Positions 1 to 6,873 of a stretch of 18,761 bases of DNA are shown in pieces (position 1 is the first letter of the stretch; each line of letters starts with the position of its first letter). Origin of the DNA: an uncultured Eubacteriales bacterium (GTDB lineage Bacteria > Bacillota > Clostridia > Lachnospirales > Anaerotignaceae); the NCBI GenBank assembly GCA_900548595.1, contig URLB01000025.1, positions 1 through 18,761 on the forward strand, given 5' to 3'. A program made the position numbers and the translations under genes. Under the pieces are notes generated by a model that saw nothing but the letters and a program-made list of their open reading frames with translations, was not told the origin of the DNA and made no database searches.

Positions 1-236
1 GCTCTTAAAATCGGAACAATGGCAAAATTTCTGTCAATAACGTTTACGTCAGCCTCCATAATAGGCGTCTCTACCTTTGCGGGGACAAGCTCTACATGTC
101 TTGTCGCTTCATAGCAAAGAAGCATAGCTACCTCGGAGATTATTTCTTTAAACTCTTTCGTACACGTATTTTTATCTCTTAAAAGAGCCATTTTATTCTG
201 AATAAGAGGGTGGTTTGATACAAAAAACTCACTCAT
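1..236 (-). CDS. upp: Uracil phosphoribosyltransferase, N-terminal part (runs off the window)
   Basis: This enzyme makes UMP from uracil and PRPP in pyrimidine salvage in the cytoplasm. Only about 78 N-terminal residues are inside the window; the rest lies left of base 1. The visible protein begins MSEFFVSNHPLIQNKMALLR and contains the family's N-terminal pattern: HPLIQ, RDKNT, TKEF, a YEATR block, ETPI and then AIVPILR, which leads into the next conserved segment. The PRPP-binding loop and uracil-binding C-terminus cannot be seen. The ATG is preceded by GAAAGGAAGG at a good distance. It is the last visible gene of the operon, 16 bases downstream of rpiB; the same neighbours occur in Bacillus (ywlF ... 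upp). The identification rests on recognised family sequence rather than a search. Confidence 0.93.
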   Translation of the reverse strand, partial: MSEFFVSNHPLIQNKMALLRDKNTCTKEFKEIISEVAMLLCYEATRHVELVPAKVETPIMEADVNVIDRNFAIVPILR

Positions 237-252
237 CGAAACCTTCCTTTCT

Positions 253-681
253 TTAATCCTCTATCTGACTTATTCTTCTTATATGTCTTTCATCATTGGA
301 AAACGGTGTTTCCAAGAATATCTTTACGATTTCCTCTGCAAGACCCGGTCCGATTACCCTTGCGCCCATTGTAAGCACGTTGGCGTCGTTATGCTCTCTT
401 GTAGCCTTTGCGGAAAAGCAGTCATGTACAAGAGCCGCTCTTACGCCCTTCACCTTATTGGCTGTCATACATACGCCTATTCCCGTTCCGCATATAATAA
501 TGCCCTTTTCGCACTCTCCGTCGGCAACGGCATGAGCCACCTTTTTGGCATATTCGGGGTAGTCGCAGCTTTCCTCTGTATATGTTCCGTAATCCTTATA
601 CTCGTATCCCGATTTTTCTAAAAATTTTATTATATCCTTTTTAAGCGGAAATCCGCCGTGGTCGCATCCTATAGCTATCAT
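253..681 (-). CDS. rpiB: Ribose-5-phosphate isomerase B
   Basis: Cytoplasmic isomerase that interconverts ribose 5-phosphate and ribulose 5-phosphate in the non-oxidative pentose phosphate pathway. The 142-residue product has the usual family length. It shows the N-terminal CDHGG motif (D7, H8), the catalytic-cysteine motif CGTGIG (C64), and the REHNDANVLTMG block with H97. These are the phosphate-binding and acid/base residues of the RpiB/LacAB family. LacA/LacB galactose-6-phosphate isomerases are related, but there are no lac genes nearby. A TTG at 690 could extend the frame by three codons, but it sits one base from the AGAAAGGA ribosome binding site, whereas the ATG at 681 is about ten bases away, so I chose the ATG. 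Transketolase and transaldolase of the same pathway are encoded elsewhere in the window. Confidence 0.93.
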   Translation of the reverse strand: MIAIGCDHGGFPLKKDIIKFLEKSGYEYKDYGTYTEESCDYPEYAKKVAHAVADGECEKGIIICGTGIGVCMTANKVKGVRAALVHDCFSAKATREHNDANVLTMGARVIGPGLAEEIVKIFLETPFSNDERHIRRISQIED

Positions 682-714
682 TGTACTCAAATCCTTTCTA
701 TAAACACTTGCAGT

Positions 715-1158
715 TTAATTATTTTTCAGTTTTTCAGCCATTATGTTTACACAGCCGATTATTTCCTCGGCACAGTCCATATAGACGGACGGACTCATTC
801 CAAACGGGTCTGATATGTCCCCTTCCGTTCCGTAACAATACTCCTTAAGGGTAAATAATTTTTCGGCAGGACATATTTTTTCCAACATACGTTTATGCGA
901 AGCAGTCATTGTAAGAATCAAATCAGCTTCTTTTATATCGCTTTCAGTCAGTTGACAAGCCCTATGCTCCTCCAATGAAAGACCGTAATTTTTTACGGCA
1001 AGCTTTGCATATTCACTGGCCGGCATACCGCTTTCGGCAAATATCCCTCTGCTGAATGCGCAGGCATCCATTCCGTTGTTTTTAAAAATAGCATTGGCTA
1101 TCACTTCCGCCATTGGACTGCGGCATGTATTACCGGTACAAACAAATAATATTCTCAT
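715..1158 (-). CDS. ywlE: Low-molecular-weight phosphatase, probably a YwlE-type protein-arginine phosphatase
   Basis: A 147-residue cytoplasmic phosphatase of the low-molecular-weight tyrosine-phosphatase fold. The P-loop CTGNTCRS (C7 nucleophile, R13) and the distal acid motif DPFG (D116) are both present, so it should be active. Position 11 is threonine. In characterised B. subtilis YwlE the threonine in CTGNTCRS is linked to specificity for phosphoarginine, whereas true tyrosine phosphatases of this fold usually have isoleucine there. By family knowledge it would therefore reverse McsB-type arginine phosphorylation; no arginine kinase gene is in this window. The ATG at 1158 has a GGCGGTG ribosome binding site; a GTG at 1167 lacks one. 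It lies 15 bases after sua5 and upstream of rpiB, as in Bacillus. The family is certain; the substrate is inferred. Confidence 0.9.
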   Translation of the reverse strand: MRILFVCTGNTCRSPMAEVIANAIFKNNGMDACAFSRGIFAESGMPASEYAKLAVKNYGLSLEEHRACQLTESDIKEADLILTMTASHKRMLEKICPAEKLFTLKEYCYGTEGDISDPFGMSPSVYMDCAEEIIGCVNIMAEKLKNN

Positions 1159-1173
1159 AAAATTCACCGCCGA

Positions 1174-2226
1174 TTAACACTTTATATAATTAAATCCTGC
1201 GGCTTTATTCAACCTGTTCATTATAGCCGCACCTTCTCCGTCTTCATCAAAAACCTCGGAATAAACGATGTCTACGCCGATAAAATCAAACTTACGGAGT
1301 ATTTTAAACAAATTTGCTCCAATTGTTTCCGGCTTTGTCCTATCGCCGACAACAAGCACTTCTCCGCCGATATATCTGTCTTTTGTCTGCGTTGTCGCCA
1401 TAACACCTACTCTCAGTCCGTTTTTTTCGTCAGTGCTGATTTTTTCATTAATAGTCGATATAACGTTTTCCATACTGCCCGAAACAAGTATAACTTTAGC
1501 AGACGGAGAATAATGTTTGTATTTCATACCCGGCGCTTTCGGTACTATATTCCCGTCAGGTTTTGAATAAACCGCAGGGTCAACGTCTATCTCTCCGACA
1601 ACGTCTTCTATCATGTCCTGCGTAACAGCTCCCGGACGCAACAAAACAGGCTTGTCCTCCGATACGTCAAGTATAGTGGATTCAAGCCCCCAATCGGCTG
1701 CGCCTCCGTCTATTATCATCTCTATTTTACCGTTTAAGTCAAACTCTACATGAGAAGCTCTTGTAGGGCTGGGTTTTCCCGATGAGTTTGCACTGGGTGC
1801 CGCAACCGGTATACCTGCAATTTTTATTAACTCCCTTGCAATTTTATTGGACGGGTATCTGACGGCAACCGTATCAAGTCCGCCGGTAACCGTTTCGGGC
1901 ACGCAGTCGGCTTTCGGAAGTACCAGTGTTATAGGACCGGGCCAAAATGCGTCTATTATCTTCTTTGCATTCTCGGTTACTTTTCCGACTATTTTATAAA
2001 GGCCGTCCAAATCTCCTATCGTAAGTATAAGAGGATTGTCGCTGGGTCTGCCCTTTGCCTCATATATCCTTTTACAAGCCTTTTCGTCCAATCCGTTTGC
2101 CCCAAGTCCATAGACCGTCTCTGTAGGAAAAGCCACCAGACCCCCGTTTTTGAGGATCTCGGCGGCTTCCGTAAGTACGCTTTTTTCCGGATTTTCCGTA
2201 TCAACTTTTACAAGTTTAGTTTCCAT
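1174..2226 (-). CDS. sua5: L-threonylcarbamoyladenylate synthase (Sua5/YwlC type)
   Basis: Makes threonylcarbamoyl-AMP from threonine, bicarbonate and ATP, the first step of the t6A37 modification of ANN-decoding tRNAs. The 350-residue product is the long two-domain form. An N-terminal YrdC domain covers roughly residues 15-205, with FPTETVYGLGAN (33-44), the KGRPSDNPL motif (58-66) and PSANSSGKPSPT (about 143-154) lining the nucleotide site. A C-terminal Sua5 domain follows (about 235-350), entered through the APGMKYKHYSP linker, which is highly characteristic of Sua5. The gene starts 24 bases after the SEC-C gene ends and is followed by the ywlE-like gene, so it is in one operon with both. 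The ribosome binding site is weak: TGGAG is far from the ATG and GATGGA abuts it. The partner TsaB/TsaD/TsaE genes are not in the window. Confidence 0.94.
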   Translation of the reverse strand: METKLVKVDTENPEKSVLTEAAEILKNGGLVAFPTETVYGLGANGLDEKACKRIYEAKGRPSDNPLILTIGDLDGLYKIVGKVTENAKKIIDAFWPGPITLVLPKADCVPETVTGGLDTVAVRYPSNKIARELIKIAGIPVAAPSANSSGKPSPTRASHVEFDLNGKIEMIIDGGAADWGLESTILDVSEDKPVLLRPGAVTQDMIEDVVGEIDVDPAVYSKPDGNIVPKAPGMKYKHYSPSAKVILVSGSMENVISTINEKISTDEKNGLRVGVMATTQTKDRYIGGEVLVVGDRTKPETIGANLFKILRKFDFIGVDIVYSEVFDEDGEGAAIMNRLNKAAGFNYIKC

Positions 2227-2250
2227 TCCATCAATCAGACTCCAATTAAA

Positions 2251-2754
2251 TTATAAATTAGCTCCACAGCATTTTTTATATTTTTTACCGCTTCCGCAAG
2301 GGCATGGATCGTTTCTTCCGATTTTAGGACCGTCGTTAACAACTGTACGTGAATTTCTTTGCTCTTTATAGAGGGCTTTTCTCTTATCCTCTGTGAAAAT
2401 TCCGTCCCACTGAGGAAGTGAGTAAAGATGCTCTGCTCTGTACTCAACCATTTTCTTGTAAAGTTTATCAAATTCGATGTGAAGGCTTACTTCCGTATCG
2501 GCTTCAAGTTCGTTTACATCGTATGGTTCGGGAAGAACGTCGTTGATACCGTCGACAAAAGCAACTGCCTGCTCGTCTGTCATATGGAATCTTTCCGCTA
2601 TCTCTGAAATTTTACAGTTCATATCCTGTACTTTTTCACCGAGTATATATTCATATATTTTCTGCTCTAAAGGGAGATATTCATCCCAAACAGCCTCTAC
2701 GCTCTGTCCCTTAGGTGTGAAAGCTTTCTTCATCCAATTTTCGTATAAACTCAT
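2251..2754 (-). CDS. SEC-C metal-binding domain protein of unknown function
   Basis: A 167-residue cytoplasmic protein ending in a SEC-C zinc motif: CPCGSGKKYKKCC (C151, C153, C162, C163), preceded by GRNDP. The same motif closes SecA, where it binds zinc and contacts SecB or ribosomes. Here it is attached to a mostly helical, acidic N-terminal domain (about 1-130) with a helix-turn-helix-like stretch ISEIAERFHMTDEQAVAFV (49-67). I do not recognise a catalytic site. The ATG at 2754 is chosen because AAGGAG sits about ten bases upstream; an in-frame TTG at 2778 is not associated with any such site. It is the first gene of the operon leading into sua5. Its role cannot be given from sequence; an RNA- or ribosome-associated function is only a guess. 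Confidence 0.85.
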   Translation of the reverse strand: MSLYENWMKKAFTPKGQSVEAVWDEYLPLEQKIYEYILGEKVQDMNCKISEIAERFHMTDEQAVAFVDGINDVLPEPYDVNELEADTEVSLHIEFDKLYKKMVEYRAEHLYSLPQWDGIFTEDKRKALYKEQRNSRTVVNDGPKIGRNDPCPCGSGKKYKKCCGANL

Positions 2755-2810
2755 TTTATGTTCTCTCCTTGTCAACACAATTTAATTTTTTAAAATCATA
2801 TACTTATGAA

Positions 2811-2839
2811 ATAATAATATATTTTGCATTTTATTGCAA
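2811..2839 (-). promoter_or_regulatory. Putative sigma-A promoter of the SEC-C/sua5/ywlE/rpiB/upp operon
   Basis: Reading the minus strand, TTGCAA (2839-2834) and TATTAT (2816-2811) are separated by 17 bases, in the gap ahead of the first operon gene. Spacing is ideal and the -10 differs from consensus at one base. The region is A/T-rich, so chance matches are possible. Confidence 0.5.
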
Positions 2840-2877
2840 CAAAAATATATAAAATCCTTATTTACAGCCAATATATG

Positions 2878-3312
2878 TTAATTTTCTTCTCTTTTTACTA
2901 TTATTATTTCAACGCCGTGTTTTTTAAGAGTTTTCTCTATTCTGCCGAATTCCGACGCTTTCTGAATTTCCTTATCAACAGCGCCGGGAGCCTCGCCCAG
3001 AACTATTTTCGTAATATCATACTCTTCTATAAAATCTCCAATGGATTTTGCGACGTCATCGCTGCACAGCATATGAACCATTCCGCCTTTTTCACTTCCG
3101 TATTCAAACAATTTATCAAGGAGAATCGGCGTATTTTCATTATTGAATATACTTGTCCCTTTATTTACATGCAGAATATGCAGTTCGGCGTTAAATTTAT
3201 CGGCAACCTCCGCAGCCGTATCTATAAGTCTTTCCGAATTATATTGAGCCGTTATACACGCCACGACTTTGTCCGTTCCTTTAGGAGCAGCCGAATCAAA
3301 ATCTCTTACCAT
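2878..3312 (-). CDS. Universal-stress-protein-like (UspA superfamily) protein
   Basis: A 144-residue single-domain protein with the alpha/beta Usp pattern: beta1 KVVACITAQYNS, a helix ERLIDTAAEVADKF, beta2 ELHILHVN, then ITKIVLGEAPG and a last strand VEIIIVK. The first half resembles the Usp domain found in KdpD sensor kinases and their stand-alone relatives. The nucleotide-binding signature G-x2-G-x9-G-S/T of ATP-binding Usp proteins is not intact: after GEAPG the sequence is acidic and lacks the G-S/T pair. It may therefore not bind ATP, or bind something else. The ATG is preceded by GGGAGG at seven bases. It stands alone between a terminator on its 5' side (3446-3499) and the next operon's promoter. 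A role in stress response or in sensing is family inference only. Confidence 0.75.
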   Translation of the reverse strand: MVRDFDSAAPKGTDKVVACITAQYNSERLIDTAAEVADKFNAELHILHVNKGTSIFNNENTPILLDKLFEYGSEKGGMVHMLCSDDVAKSIGDFIEEYDITKIVLGEAPGAVDKEIQKASEFGRIEKTLKKHGVEIIIVKREEN

Positions 3313-3445
3313 TTATTAACCTCCCGGATTATATCCTATATATCTAATTCATCGTTATTATCATTTTTACAAGTATATATTACCACGTTTATTTGACTTA
3401 ATATTGAACATATCATTAAATTTTTCTTAACAAAGTATTTTAAAT

Positions 3446-3499
3446 AAAATAAAGCTTTGTTAAACTGCATTAAAACAGCAGCATACAAAGCTTTATTTT
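3446..3499 (-). terminator. Rho-independent terminator of the murG-cyclophilin operon
   Basis: A perfect 15-bp inverted repeat (3446-3460 and 3485-3499), with core AAAGCTTTGT/ACAAAGCTTT and A/T-rich ends that provide the U-tract. A small CTGC/GCAG stem (3465-3468, 3478-3481) sits inside the loop. It begins 33 bases after the cyclophilin stop codon. The symmetry means it could stop transcription in either direction. Confidence 0.85.
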
Positions 3500-3531
3500 G
3501 TGCATTATTATTTTATTTACAAAAATATCCG

Positions 3532-4389
3532 TTATCCCTCGTAGTTCTCAAACGAGATTGAAGTAATAATAACGTCGTCCGCAGGCTTATCGTTCTCATC
3601 TACGGCAACGGACGCTATAGCGTCAACAACGTCCATCCCATCAAACACCTGACCGAATACGGTATGTCCGTAGTCCAAATGCGGCGTTCCTCCGTTTTCA
3701 TTATAAAGCTCTCTGGCTTCGTCGGAATAATTTACTTTTACAAGTCTGTTTGACTGATTGTCAAACAATACCTGGCTGTCTCCGAACTCCTTTACAAGAG
3801 AATCTATATACTCCCAATAACCGTCCTGTATTCCCGGTTTCTGGACAATAAAGAACTGACTTCCGTTGGTATTCATACCGCTGTTTGCCATGGAAAGAGC
3901 TCCTCTAAAATTATATAAGTCAGGTGAAAATTCATCTTCAAATGCTCCTCCGTATATGCTTTCACCGCCTGTTCCCGTGCCTGTAGGGTCTCCTCCCTGT
4001 ATCATGAAATCGTTTATTACTCTATGGAATGTAATTCCGTCATAATATCCGTCCTTTGCCAGAGTTTTAAAGTTTTCAACGGCTTTGGGAGCTTTATCGG
4101 GAAAGAATTTTACTTTTATATCCCCCATAGACGTATGTATTACCGCTATTTCCTCACCTTTTTCAGGTGGGTCAAGCTGAGTTATGCCTTCTCCCTGTGT
4201 TGCGAGATTATCAAGATATTCCTGATATGCCTTTTCTTCATCTGTCATTTCTTCACTATTCTCAGTGTTTTCCTGTTCGTTTTCGGTATTTTCTCCGTTA
4301 TTTCCCGATTCGGAAGAAGAACATCCCGAAAGAGCCATAACAGCGCAAACAGATAATGCCGCAGCTGTTTTAAATAAATTCATTTTCAT
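3532..4389 (-). CDS. Cyclophilin-type peptidyl-prolyl cis-trans isomerase, lipoprotein
   Basis: Catalyses proline cis-trans isomerisation, most likely assisting folding of exported proteins at the outer face of the membrane. The 285-residue precursor has a signal peptide with lipobox LSGC (C23), so it should be lipid-anchored. An acidic, Glu/Asn-rich linker follows (about 25-60). The cyclophilin domain (about 80-285) contains the active-site segment FHRVINDFMIQGGDPTGTG, the MAN block, GSQFFIVQ and TVFGQVFDGMDVVDAI. Two oddities: roughly 50 extra residues are inserted between FFIVQ and the HTVFG strand, and the position of the tryptophan that binds cyclosporin in human cyclophilin A is occupied by H in the PHLDYGHTVFG segment. 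The gene begins 17 bases after murG ends and is followed by a strong terminator, so the two are probably cotranscribed. Confidence 0.92.
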   Translation of the reverse strand: MKMNLFKTAAALSVCAVMALSGCSSSESGNNGENTENEQENTENSEEMTDEEKAYQEYLDNLATQGEGITQLDPPEKGEEIAVIHTSMGDIKVKFFPDKAPKAVENFKTLAKDGYYDGITFHRVINDFMIQGGDPTGTGTGGESIYGGAFEDEFSPDLYNFRGALSMANSGMNTNGSQFFIVQKPGIQDGYWEYIDSLVKEFGDSQVLFDNQSNRLVKVNYSDEARELYNENGGTPHLDYGHTVFGQVFDGMDVVDAIASVAVDENDKPADDVIITSISFENYEG

Positions 4390-4406
4390 AAATCAAGTCA
4401 TTCCTT

Positions 4407-5471
4407 TCACTCTATACCGGCGGCCTTGTTGATTTCTCTTATTATGGCATCTATGCCGTTAGCCGCTTCGCATTTTTCCATAGCTTCAATATATTTTTCT
4501 CTCTCTTTATACAGTTCTCTTATTTCTATTTCTATCTTTTCAATATTTTCTTCGCTTAAAACCTTGGCAAATCCCTGCTTCTCAAAGGACTCCGCATTAA
4601 GAATCTGATCGCCTCTGCTTGCATTTGTCGAAAGTGGTATAAGTAAACAAGGCTTTTTAAGCGCAAGAAATTCCGATATGGAGTTACTGCCTGCCCTTGA
4701 AATTATTATTTCAGCGGCGGCAAATACATCCTTAAGTTCCTCGTTTAAATATTCAAACTGCTTATAACCGTTTGTGTTTAAGAGAGTTTCGTCAACATTT
4801 CCCTTTCCGCACAAATGTACGATTTGGAAATCTTTAAGCAGAGACGGTAAAGCCGCCCTCAACGCATTGTTTATTTTTACGGATCCAAGACTTCCGCCCA
4901 TGGAAAGTATTACAGGCTTTTTGTTATCAAAACCGCATAATTCCAACCCTTTTTCTTTACTGCTGTCAAAAAGTTCCTTCCTTATGGGAGAACCGGTATA
5001 AACTCCCTTTCCTCCCTTAACATATTTTACGGTTTCGGGGAAAGTTGTACATACTGTTTTTGCATACGGCATAGCTATTTTGTTAGCAAGACCCGGCGTT
5101 AAATCAGATTCATGGGCAACTACGGGTATTTTAAGCTTTCCCGCCGCTATTATCACAGGTACGGCTACGAAACCGCCTTTTGAAAATATAACGTCCGGTT
5201 TTATTTCTTTAAGAACCTTTTTCGCGTCTGATATACCGCCTATTACCCTGAAAGCGTCTTTTATATTTTCCTTAGATAAATATCTTCTCAGCTTTCCGCT
5301 TCTTACCGAATAGTATGGGATACCTTCACGTTCGATAAGCTCATGTTCTATTCCGTTTTCCGTTCCGACATAGCTTATATCCCATCCGTTTTTTTGAAGT
5401 TCGGGAATAAGCGCTATATTCGGCGTTACATGTCCGGCTGTACCGCCGCCGGTAAGGACTATTTTTTTCAT
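4407..5471 (-). CDS. murG: UDP-GlcNAc:undecaprenyl-PP-MurNAc-pentapeptide GlcNAc transferase (MurG)
   Basis: Peripheral membrane glycosyltransferase that converts lipid I to lipid II at the inner face of the cytoplasmic membrane, the last intracellular step of peptidoglycan precursor synthesis. The 354-residue, two-domain GT-B protein begins with the lipid-I loop GGGTAGHVTPN (8-18) and has a second glycine-rich loop, MGGSLGS, opening the C-terminal domain. The donor-site block SRAGSNSISEFLALKKPCLLIPL carries the conserved SRAG and E residues. Length is typical. The start at the ATG (5471) rather than an upstream GTG (5480) is supported by the GGAG site eight bases before the ATG, which overlaps the GTG. 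Unlike in many bacteria it is not inside a dcw cluster but stands with the cyclophilin gene. Confidence 0.96.
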   Translation of the reverse strand: MKKIVLTGGGTAGHVTPNIALIPELQKNGWDISYVGTENGIEHELIEREGIPYYSVRSGKLRRYLSKENIKDAFRVIGGISDAKKVLKEIKPDVIFSKGGFVAVPVIIAAGKLKIPVVAHESDLTPGLANKIAMPYAKTVCTTFPETVKYVKGGKGVYTGSPIRKELFDSSKEKGLELCGFDNKKPVILSMGGSLGSVKINNALRAALPSLLKDFQIVHLCGKGNVDETLLNTNGYKQFEYLNEELKDVFAAAEIIISRAGSNSISEFLALKKPCLLIPLSTNASRGDQILNAESFEKQGFAKVLSEENIEKIEIEIRELYKEREKYIEAMEKCEAANGIDAIIREINKAAGIE

Positions 5472-5502
5472 TTTATCCACTCCGATTCATTAATATCTAA
5501 TT

Positions 5503-5531
5503 TTTATATAATATCAGAAAACAATATTCAA
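5503..5531 (-). promoter_or_regulatory. Putative promoter of murG
   Basis: On the minus strand TTGAAT (5531-5526) is followed after 17 bases by TATAAA (5508-5503), about 32 bases before the murG start. It lies in the divergent gap shared with the ferritin-like gene; I could not identify a convincing plus-strand promoter for that gene. Confidence 0.45.
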
Positions 5532-5618
5532 TTCCATATAAAAAAAGTAAAAATTTCCTTACAAAAACAAGCACATTTAAAATTAATCAGCATATAGTTT
5601 TTTAAAGGAGTGATGACA

Positions 5619-6089
5619 TTGTACCCATATAATATCAAAAAAACCGAGCTGTCCGCATCGGAAACAAAAACTTTTTCGCAAAATCAAACTCTTTTGGATA
5701 TGCTTACAGACGCAATAGAGGACGAAATATCCGATTTCGGCAAATATATCAGTCTTTCGGAAATAATATCAAACAAAGATGACGCTGAAATAATAAAATC
5801 CGTCGCTTACGACGAATATAAACACAGGCGGCTTTTTGAAGAAATATATAAGTCTCTCACAGGAGTTACTCCGAATATTACAGAAGAGAGTGATGATTCT
5901 CAAATTGAAAATATATTCGAGGAGTTTACCGAAAGTTTCTTCGATGAACTGGAAGCCGTCGAGCTATACAGAGAAATCATGTCAGCCTTTGAAAATACAG
6001 ATATAAGGGACATGATATTTGAAATCATAACAGACGAACAATCACATGCGGATATATTGAATTATATGATTGCAAAATACAGAAAATAA
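5619..6089 (+). CDS. Ferritin-like (rubrerythrin-type) diiron protein
   Basis: A 156-residue, highly acidic, all-helical protein with two E-(7)-Y / E-x-x-H pairs: E36 with Y43, E66YKH69, E110 with Y117, and E140QSH143. This is the full set of six carboxylate/histidine ligands of a rubrerythrin/ferritin-like diiron site in a four-helix bundle. There is no rubredoxin-type CxxC domain, so it is not a classical rubrerythrin. By family, a role in peroxide or oxygen protection or iron handling in an anaerobe is likely. The start is a TTG at 5619: AAAGGAG (5604-5610) lies eight bases upstream of it, whereas in-frame GTG (5610) and ATG (5613) overlap or touch that site. It is transcribed divergently from murG and ends at a terminator shared with the kinase gene. 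Confidence 0.8.
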   Translation: MYPYNIKKTELSASETKTFSQNQTLLDMLTDAIEDEISDFGKYISLSEIISNKDDAEIIKSVAYDEYKHRRLFEEIYKSLTGVTPNITEESDDSQIENIFEEFTESFFDELEAVELYREIMSAFENTDIRDMIFEIITDEQSHADILNYMIAKYRK

Positions 6090-6094
6090 AAATC

Positions 6095-6126
6095 AGGCGG
6101 TTTCTGTTGGAAGCCGCCTATTTTTT
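6095..6126. terminator. Bidirectional terminator between the ferritin-like and kinase genes
   Basis: Stem AGGCGGTTTC (6095-6104) with GAAGCCGCCT (6110-6119), ten pairs including one G-U, and a five-base loop. It is followed by six T (6121-6126) on the plus strand and preceded by an A-rich run that gives a U-tract on the minus strand. It lies between two convergent stop codons, so it can serve both genes. Confidence 0.9.
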
Positions 6127-6769
6127 AAGAAGCTGTGTTCAGTTCGACCGTAACCTTTGTACCCTTCGGTTTATTATGAGCAATTTTAAATTTTCCTCCG
6201 TTTTGCTCTACAATTCTTTTGCACATAAAAATACCTACTCCGCTTCCTCCCTTTTTAGTCGTATAAAACAGCTCGCCTATGCGTTCCAAGTCTTTTTCCG
6301 ATATACCGCACCCGTTATCCGCAATTGAAACGGCTACTCTTTTTCCTTTTCGTTTTATTTCAATTTCAATCAAATCTCCATCCACGGTTGCTTCTACGGC
6401 ATTTTTTATTAAATTTCCGAAAAGACTTTCCAAAAGTTCGGTTTTACAGTCAACATTGACTTTTTGATCTTTATACTTTATTTTAAATTCTCTGTTATTT
6501 GCAGAATATGTATTTACCGCCTTATCTATGATTCGGATTATATCGCATTTATTGCTTTCCGACATTTTTATCAGGTCCATATTTTCCTGTATAAGTCTGT
6601 TTATCTTATCTATCTGCTCATAAACCGCTTCAAAGCTTTTTTTATTTTCACCGCCGTTATCAAGTTCTATCAGCTGTACATTAGCCTTGATAACCGCCAG
6701 CGGATTTTTAATTTCGTGCGCAAAAAACGCTGTCTGTTCCGCATAATTATCGGCCGCTGAGTTTATCAT
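6125..6769 (-). CDS. Soluble orphan sensor histidine kinase (dimerisation and catalytic domains only)
   Basis: A 214-residue histidine kinase reduced to its core. The phosphoacceptor H-box is FFAHEIKNPLAVI (H18), followed by a helical dimerisation hairpin (to about 70). The ATPase domain has the N-box NLIKNAVEA (N123), G1 DNGCGIS (151-157), the F-box LFYTTKKG and G2 GGSGVGI (174-180). No membrane segment, PAS, GAF or HAMP domain precedes the H-box, and only 17 residues lie before it. There is no response regulator gene nearby. The ATG has GGAGG at seven bases. A promoter and a Spo0A-box-like heptamer lie upstream. Comparable cytoplasmic orphan kinases in Clostridia feed Spo0A, but this substrate is inference; input could also come from a partner protein. 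It ends at the terminator shared with the ferritin-like gene. Confidence 0.9.
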   Translation of the reverse strand: MINSAADNYAEQTAFFAHEIKNPLAVIKANVQLIELDNGGENKKSFEAVYEQIDKINRLIQENMDLIKMSESNKCDIIRIIDKAVNTYSANNREFKIKYKDQKVNVDCKTELLESLFGNLIKNAVEATVDGDLIEIEIKRKGKRVAVSIADNGCGISEKDLERIGELFYTTKKGGSGVGIFMCKRIVEQNGGKFKIAHNKPKGTKVTVELNTAS

Positions 6770-6799
6770 CGTTATTCCTCCTATAAAATTCCTGTTTCC

Positions 6800-6827
6800 A
6801 TTATAATTTTATTGCTTCGGCTAACAA
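6800..6827 (-). promoter_or_regulatory. Putative promoter of the orphan histidine kinase gene
   Basis: On the minus strand TTGTTA (6827-6822) is followed after 16 bases by a consensus TATAAT (6805-6800), about 30 bases before the kinase start codon. Confidence 0.55.
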
Positions 6828-6873
6828 AAAACAATATCTTTCGATTTCCAAAAACAGCTTTTTTAGTCCATAT

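Noticed and set aside
283..621. A 112-codon plus-strand ORF with a hydrophobic, Cys-rich product opposite rpiB
   Set aside because: It lies entirely antisense to rpiB, whose protein is a clear family match, and it has no ribosome binding site or recognisable domain.
2840..2877. A terminator for the Usp-like gene
   Set aside because: Only an ATATAT/ATATAT pairing with a 20-base loop can be drawn, which is expected by chance in such A/T-rich DNA.
2824..3396. A long plus-strand ORF (190 codons) opposite the Usp-like gene
   Set aside because: Its Phe/Tyr/Ile-rich composition is what the complement of an A/T-rich minus-strand gene gives. It also crosses the promoter regions on both sides and has no ribosome binding site.
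4389..4406. A separate tiny ORF (ATGACTTGA) between murG and the cyclophilin gene
   Set aside because: A start-threonine-stop triplet directly after AAAGGA is most simply part of the ribosome binding region of the cyclophilin gene.
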